A stretch of DNA of 7,377 nt, taken from the NCBI GenBank assembly GCA_025934335.1, contig JAICYG010000138.1, positions 1 to 7,377 of the forward strand. The letters run 5' to 3'. The notes under the pieces were generated by a model. That model ran no database searches and had not been told where the DNA came from. It saw nothing but the letters and a program-made list of their open reading frames with translations. The position numbers were made by a program, and so were the translations under genes. Each line of letters begins with the position of its first letter. The stretch's first letter is position 1. Below are positions 4,093 through 7,377 of this stretch, in pieces. The stretch comes from Thermoleophilia bacterium. Its GTDB lineage: Bacteria > Actinomycetota > Thermoleophilia > Gaiellales > Gaiellaceae.

Positions 4093-6965
4093 ACGCCGAC
4101 GACGTGGCCCTTCGCGGCGTACAGGACGGCTGCGCGCGCAGCCGCCTCGCCGGCGTCGGCGTGCCGGCCCGCCGCTTCGAACGCGGCGCGGAGGCAGAGG
4201 AGCGCGTCGGCGTGCAGCGTCACCGCGTCGGTGTCCTCGGCGATCGCGACGGCCTCGCTCGCGAGCGCGACGGCCTCGCCCGGCGACACGCGCGCGAGCG
4301 CGGTCCGCCACTGCACCTGCGAGATGAGGTCGATGGCCGGCGCGTCGCGACGGCTCCGCTCGGCCCACGTCCGCGCCTCGTCGTCGCGCCCCTGAGCGTG
4401 CAGCGCCGTCGAGAGGAGCGAGGCAATCGTCGCGAGCGTTCCGCGGTCGCCGATCGACTCGAGCGTCCGCGCCGATGACCGCAGCTCGCGCTCGGCCGCG
4501 ACGGCGTCGCCCGCGAGCAGCTCGACGAACGCCGCGTAGTAGCGCTGCACCGCGAGGAGGCGCGCCCGGCCCAGCTCCTGCAGCAGCGCGTGCCCCGCCT
4601 CGTACTCGCGCCGCGCCTCCTCGAACCGCCCCGCCATCGCGTGCAGCGCCGCCGTCACTCCGCGGATGACGGCGTCGTCGCCGCCTTCCGCGCGCAGCTC
4701 GTCGCAGCGGACGAGGGCCGCGTCGACGTCCGCGGGGCCGAAGACGAGGCTCCGGACGGCGAGCACGAGCAACTCGCCGGCGTAGCGCTCGCCGCTTCGC
4801 CGCGCATGCCTGAGCGCGTGCTCGAGCGACTCGTGCAGCTCGTCGATCCGCCCGCAGACGTAGTCGTGCATGACGATGACGAGCCAGGCACGAGCGATCG
4901 CGCCCTCGTCCCCCGCCGCCTCGAGCACCGGCAGGGCCTCGTGGGTCGTGGCGATCGCGGCCTCGACCCAGCGCGTCGGCCGCGCGGGAAAATCGACGTG
5001 CAGCCGTTCGATCTTCGCCCGCGCGCGAAGAACCGCGTCGTCGAGCAACTCGGCCTCGGCAGCGGCGCGGTCGACGATCTCCTCGGCGCGGGCGAGACGG
5101 CCGCGCTCGAGCAGCACGGGGACGAGATCGAAGCACACCTGCACCCGCTCGCCGTCGAGCGGCACCGGCAGCGCGAGCGCGCGCTCGAGCAGCGACTCGG
5201 CCTCCGCCGGGTCGCCGCGGCCGAGTGCGGCCCGACCCAGGCGGGCGAGCGCGGCGAAGGTGCGGGCGACGAGAGCCTCGTCGGCGGCACCGAGCGCGCG
5301 CTTGGCCGCGTGCGCCTGCTCGAGGTGCCAGGCCACGAGCTCCTCCGCCTCGCGCCGCGTCTCGGGCGTCGCCGTCCGCTCCAGCCAGTCGGCGAGCCGG
5401 ACGTGAAGCTCTGCGCGGAGCGCCTTCGGCAGCGACTCGTACGCGGCGTCGCGAATGAGCATGTGGCGGAAGCGATACTCGCCCTCGAACGGCCGGACGA
5501 GATCCTTGCGCTCGAGCGCCGGAAGCGACGCGAGCACGTCCTCCCCCGCAAGTGCGACCAGCGCGGCCGTCGAGAAGAAACGGCCGGCGACCGATGCCGC
5601 CGCGAGGGCCGCGCGCTCCACGTCCGGGAGGAGCTCGAGCCGCGCCGTGAGGAGCGCATGGACGGTCGGCGGGACGACGACCTCGGCGCCCTCGTCGACG
5701 ACCATCGCGACGAGCTCCTCGACGAAGAGCGGGTTCCCCTCGGCGACCTCCGCGATCGTGCGCCGCGTCGCGTCGTCGAGCTGGTCGCCGCCGAGCGCCG
5801 CAACCAGCTCCTCGACCGGCTCGGCGTCGAGCGGCTCGAGCAGGAGTGTCGTTGCGTTCAGCTTGCCGCCGCCCCAGCCGGGCCGCTCGTCGAGCAGCTC
5901 GGGGCGCGCGAGACAGAGGACGAGCACCGGCACGTCGCGCAGCGTGTCCGCGACCTGCTCGACGAGCTCGAGGAACGCCGGCTCGGCCCAGTGGATGTCC
6001 TCGAACGCGAGCACGAGCGTGCGGTCGCGCGCCCTCGCCTCGACGAGCCGCCGCAGTGCGTGTGCCGTCTCGTCGGGGCCCGCGACCGCCGTTCCCTCGC
6101 CGGCCGCTGCGTGCAGGATCTCGAGGTCTGTGTCGCCGGCGCCCGCGCCGTGCAGCGAGCGGAGGATCTCTCGCAGCGGCCAGTAGGTGATGCCCTCCCC
6201 GTAGGGGAGGCAGCGGCCGACGAGGACGCTCGTGCCCCGGCCGGCGGTCGCCGCGAGCTCGCGGGCGAGCCGGGACTTGCCGACGCCGGCGGCGCCGAGC
6301 AGCGTCACGAGGTGGCAGAGCCGGCGGTTCGCGACCCGGGCGAGCAGCTGGCGCAGGAGCGCGAGCTCGCCGTCACGTCCGAGGAGCGGCGTGTCGAATC
6401 GCCGGGTGCGGCCGGGCGCCTCGGGGACGACCGCGACCACGCGCCAGGCCGTCGATGCCTCCGCCTTGCCTCGCAGCTCGAGCTGCTCGAGCGGCTCCGC
6501 GACGACCGCGTCGCGTACGAGCTCGTACGTCGTCTCGCCGACCAGGATCTCGCCGGGCGCGGCGGTCTGCTCGAGGCGCGCTGCCACGTTGACGGCGTCA
6601 CCTGTGACCAGGGTGTGCTCGTCGCCCGTGACGACCTCGCCCGTGTTGACACCGGTACGCACCGAGAGCGGCGCGGGGAGCTCTGCGTTCAGGTCGCCGA
6701 GCGCGACGCGCATGTCGGCGGCGGCGCGCACCGCGCGCAGCGCGTCGTCCTCGTGCGCCGTCGGGATCCCGAACACGGCCATCACCGCGTCCCCGACGTA
6801 CTTCTCGACCGTACCGCCGTGACGCTCGATGACGGTGCGCATCCGCTCGAAGTAGCGGCCCATCAGGGTGCGCACCGCCTCCGGGTCGCGTGCCTCGCCG
6901 AGCGCCGTCGACCCGACCACGTCGGCGAAGAGCACCGTCACCGTCTTCCTCGTCAGGCGCTCCAT
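4056..6965 (-). CDS. Class III adenylate/guanylate cyclase-like domain fused to AAA/STAND ATPase and TPR-like region
   Basis: This 969-residue multidomain signalling protein carries a class III nucleotide cyclase domain at residues 8-178. The putative metal aspartates are D15 (FADVVGST) and D59 (KYVGDAVMAVFG). K55, N126 and R130 (GDAVNVAARLE) and K167 occupy other active-site positions. The usual purine-selecting Asp/Thr, three residues before the GDAVN glycine, is L119 here, so substrate or activity is uncertain. An ATPase domain follows, with Walker A GAAGVGKS (224-231), Walker B LVLAFED (317-323), GNPLFVEEL (410-418) and the FRHMLIRDAAYESLP block (499-513) typical of MalT/AfsR-like ATPases. 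Residues about 535-955 are Ala/Leu/Glu-rich helices resembling TPRs. No membrane segment or DNA-binding domain is seen. ATG 6965 starts just before the domain and lies 6 nt after TAGACT. It is divergent from ffh. Confidence 0.92.
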   Translation of the reverse strand: MERLTRKTVTVLFADVVGSTALGEARDPEAVRTLMGRYFERMRTVIERHGGTVEKYVGDAVMAVFGIPTAHEDDALRAVRAAADMRVALGDLNAELPAPLSVRTGVNTGEVVTGDEHTLVTGDAVNVAARLEQTAAPGEILVGETTYELVRDAVVAEPLEQLELRGKAEASTAWRVVAVVPEAPGRTRRFDTPLLGRDGELALLRQLLARVANRRLCHLVTLLGAAGVGKSRLARELAATAGRGTSVLVGRCLPYGEGITYWPLREILRSLHGAGAGDTDLEILHAAAGEGTAVAGPDETAHALRRLVEARARDRTLVLAFEDIHWAEPAFLELVEQVADTLRDVPVLVLCLARPELLDERPGWGGGKLNATTLLLEPLDAEPVEELVAALGGDQLDDATRRTIAEVAEGNPLFVEELVAMVVDEGAEVVVPPTVHALLTARLELLPDVERAALAAASVAGRFFSTAALVALAGEDVLASLPALERKDLVRPFEGEYRFRHMLIRDAAYESLPKALRAELHVRLADWLERTATPETRREAEELVAWHLEQAHAAKRALGAADEALVARTFAALARLGRAALGRGDPAEAESLLERALALPVPLDGERVQVCFDLVPVLLERGRLARAEEIVDRAAAEAELLDDAVLRARAKIERLHVDFPARPTRWVEAAIATTHEALPVLEAAGDEGAIARAWLVIVMHDYVCGRIDELHESLEHALRHARRSGERYAGELLVLAVRSLVFGPADVDAALVRCDELRAEGGDDAVIRGVTAALHAMAGRFEEARREYEAGHALLQELGRARLLAVQRYYAAFVELLAGDAVAAERELRSSARTLESIGDRGTLATIASLLSTALHAQGRDDEARTWAERSRRDAPAIDLISQVQWRTALARVSPGEAVALASEAVAIAEDTDAVTLHADALLCLRAAFEAAGRHADAGEAAARAAVLYAAKGHVVGVQAAAPVPAGGR

Positions 6966-6971
6966 CCGCCG

Positions 6972-6977
6972 AGTCTA
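6972..6977 (-). promoter_or_regulatory. Putative -10 element of the cyclase gene (leaderless)
   Basis: TAGACT on the minus strand is followed by 6 nt (CGGCGG) and then the ATG at 6965. It lies in the 51-bp gap (6966-7016) shared with ffh. No clear -35 box is visible. Confidence 0.5.
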
Positions 6978-7002
6978 GGACTGATGGGGGAAAAGGCCCA
7001 GC

Positions 7003-7008
7003 TACGAT
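7003..7008 (+). promoter_or_regulatory. Putative -10 element of ffh (leaderless)
   Basis: TACGAT is followed by 8 nt and then the ffh GTG at 7017. A purine-rich AAAAGG at 6991-6996 is too far upstream (20 nt) to be a normal ribosome binding site. Confidence 0.5.
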
Positions 7009-7016
7009 GCGCCGTC

Positions 7017-7377
7017 GTGTTCGACAGCCTGTCCGACAAGCTCCAGGGCGCGCTCGGCGACCTGCGCAAGAGGGGGACGCTCGACGAGGAGTCGATCGGC
7101 CGCGCCATGCGCGAGATCCGCCTCGCGCTCCTCGAGGCGGACGTCAACTTCACCGTCGTCCGCGACTTCGTCGGCCGCGTGCGCGAGCAGGCGCTCGGCG
7201 AGGAGATCCTGAAGAGCCTGACGCCCGGTCAGCAGGTCGTGAAGGTCGTGCACGAGGAGCTGACGCGCCTGATGGGCGAGGGCGAGTCGGGGCTCGCGTT
7301 CGGGAAGTTCACCGTCATCCTGCTCGCCGGCCTGCAGGGGTCGGGCAAGACGACGGCCGCGGCGAAGCTCGCGCTCC
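7017..7377 (+). CDS. ffh: Signal recognition particle protein Ffh (N-terminal part, cut by window edge)
   Basis: Ffh is the GTPase of the signal recognition particle. It binds signal sequences together with 4.5S RNA and docks on FtsY. The window holds 120 codons. The N domain opens MFDSLSDKLQGALGDL, close to the MFDNLTDRL start of E. coli Ffh, and continues with REIRLALLEADVNFTVVRDF (33-52) and the KSLTPGQQVVKVV block (66-78). The P-loop GLQGSGKT is at 105-112, which is the Ffh form; FtsY has GVNGTGKT. The rest of the G domain and the M domain lie beyond the right edge. GTG 7017 is chosen because it gives the family's N-terminus; an in-frame ATG at 6984 would add 11 residues and sits upstream of the putative -10 box. 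The identity is firm. Confidence 0.96.
   Translation, partial: MFDSLSDKLQGALGDLRKRGTLDEESIGRAMREIRLALLEADVNFTVVRDFVGRVREQALGEEILKSLTPGQQVVKVVHEELTRLMGEGESGLAFGKFTVILLAGLQGSGKTTAAAKLAL

Noticed and set aside
3040..5136. A 698-codon open frame on the minus strand across the borosin genes and the cyclase 3' end
   Set aside because: It is dominated by Arg/Ala/Gly runs typical of shadow frames in GC-rich DNA and lies over well-supported genes in other frames.
5455..6186. A 243-codon plus-strand open frame inside the cyclase/ATPase gene
   Set aside because: It is Ser/Arg-rich with no recognisable motif, and is antisense to the conserved ATPase domain.
6984..7016. Upstream in-frame ATG for ffh
   Set aside because: The extra 11 residues precede the conserved family start, and the ATG lies upstream of the putative -10 box.

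Overview
The window is very GC-rich, with strong G/C preference at third codon positions and mostly GTG starts. Together with a class III cyclase fused to an AAA ATPase and TPR-like region, this suggests an actinobacterial chromosome, perhaps a deep-branching class such as Thermoleophilia. That placement is inference. I see no tRNA, rRNA, CRISPR array, transposase or integrase.

Layout, left to right: (1) the first 48 codons of an MFS exporter on the minus strand, cut by the left edge; (2) a rightward pair, ftsY and a GNAT acetyltransferase, joined by an ATGA overlap; (3) a 157-bp convergent gap holding two and a bit copies of a 59-bp tandem repeat; (4) a leftward YghZ/Gpr-type aldo/keto reductase; (5) a rightward two-gene unit, an 86-residue protein followed 6 bp later by a 247-residue methyltransferase; (6) a leftward 969-residue cyclase/AAA/TPR-like protein whose 3' end overlaps the methyltransferase by 37 bp; (7) the first 120 codons of ffh, cut by the right edge.

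The most notable content is unit 5. The methyltransferase closely resembles the alpha-N-methyltransferase domain of borosins (OphMA type), including the Tyr/Arg/Tyr catalytic triad at identical spacing. The small protein lines up with the leader (borosin-binding) domain of split-borosin precursors such as SonA. This looks like a two-gene split borosin RiPP locus, with a candidate core rich in Trp, Phe, His and Leu that contains a nine-residue repeat.

The second notable pattern is regulatory. All six genes that begin a transcription unit have a TAnnnT hexamer ending 6 to 8 nt before the start codon, and no convincing Shine-Dalgarno sequence, as expected for leaderless transcripts. The three divergent gene pairs have gaps of only 51 to 56 bp. 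The gap between the reductase and the borosin unit also holds an inverted repeat that could be a shared operator.

The two SRP GTPase genes, ftsY and ffh, bracket the other genes. They act together in co-translational membrane targeting. Nothing in the sequence links the genes between them to that pathway.
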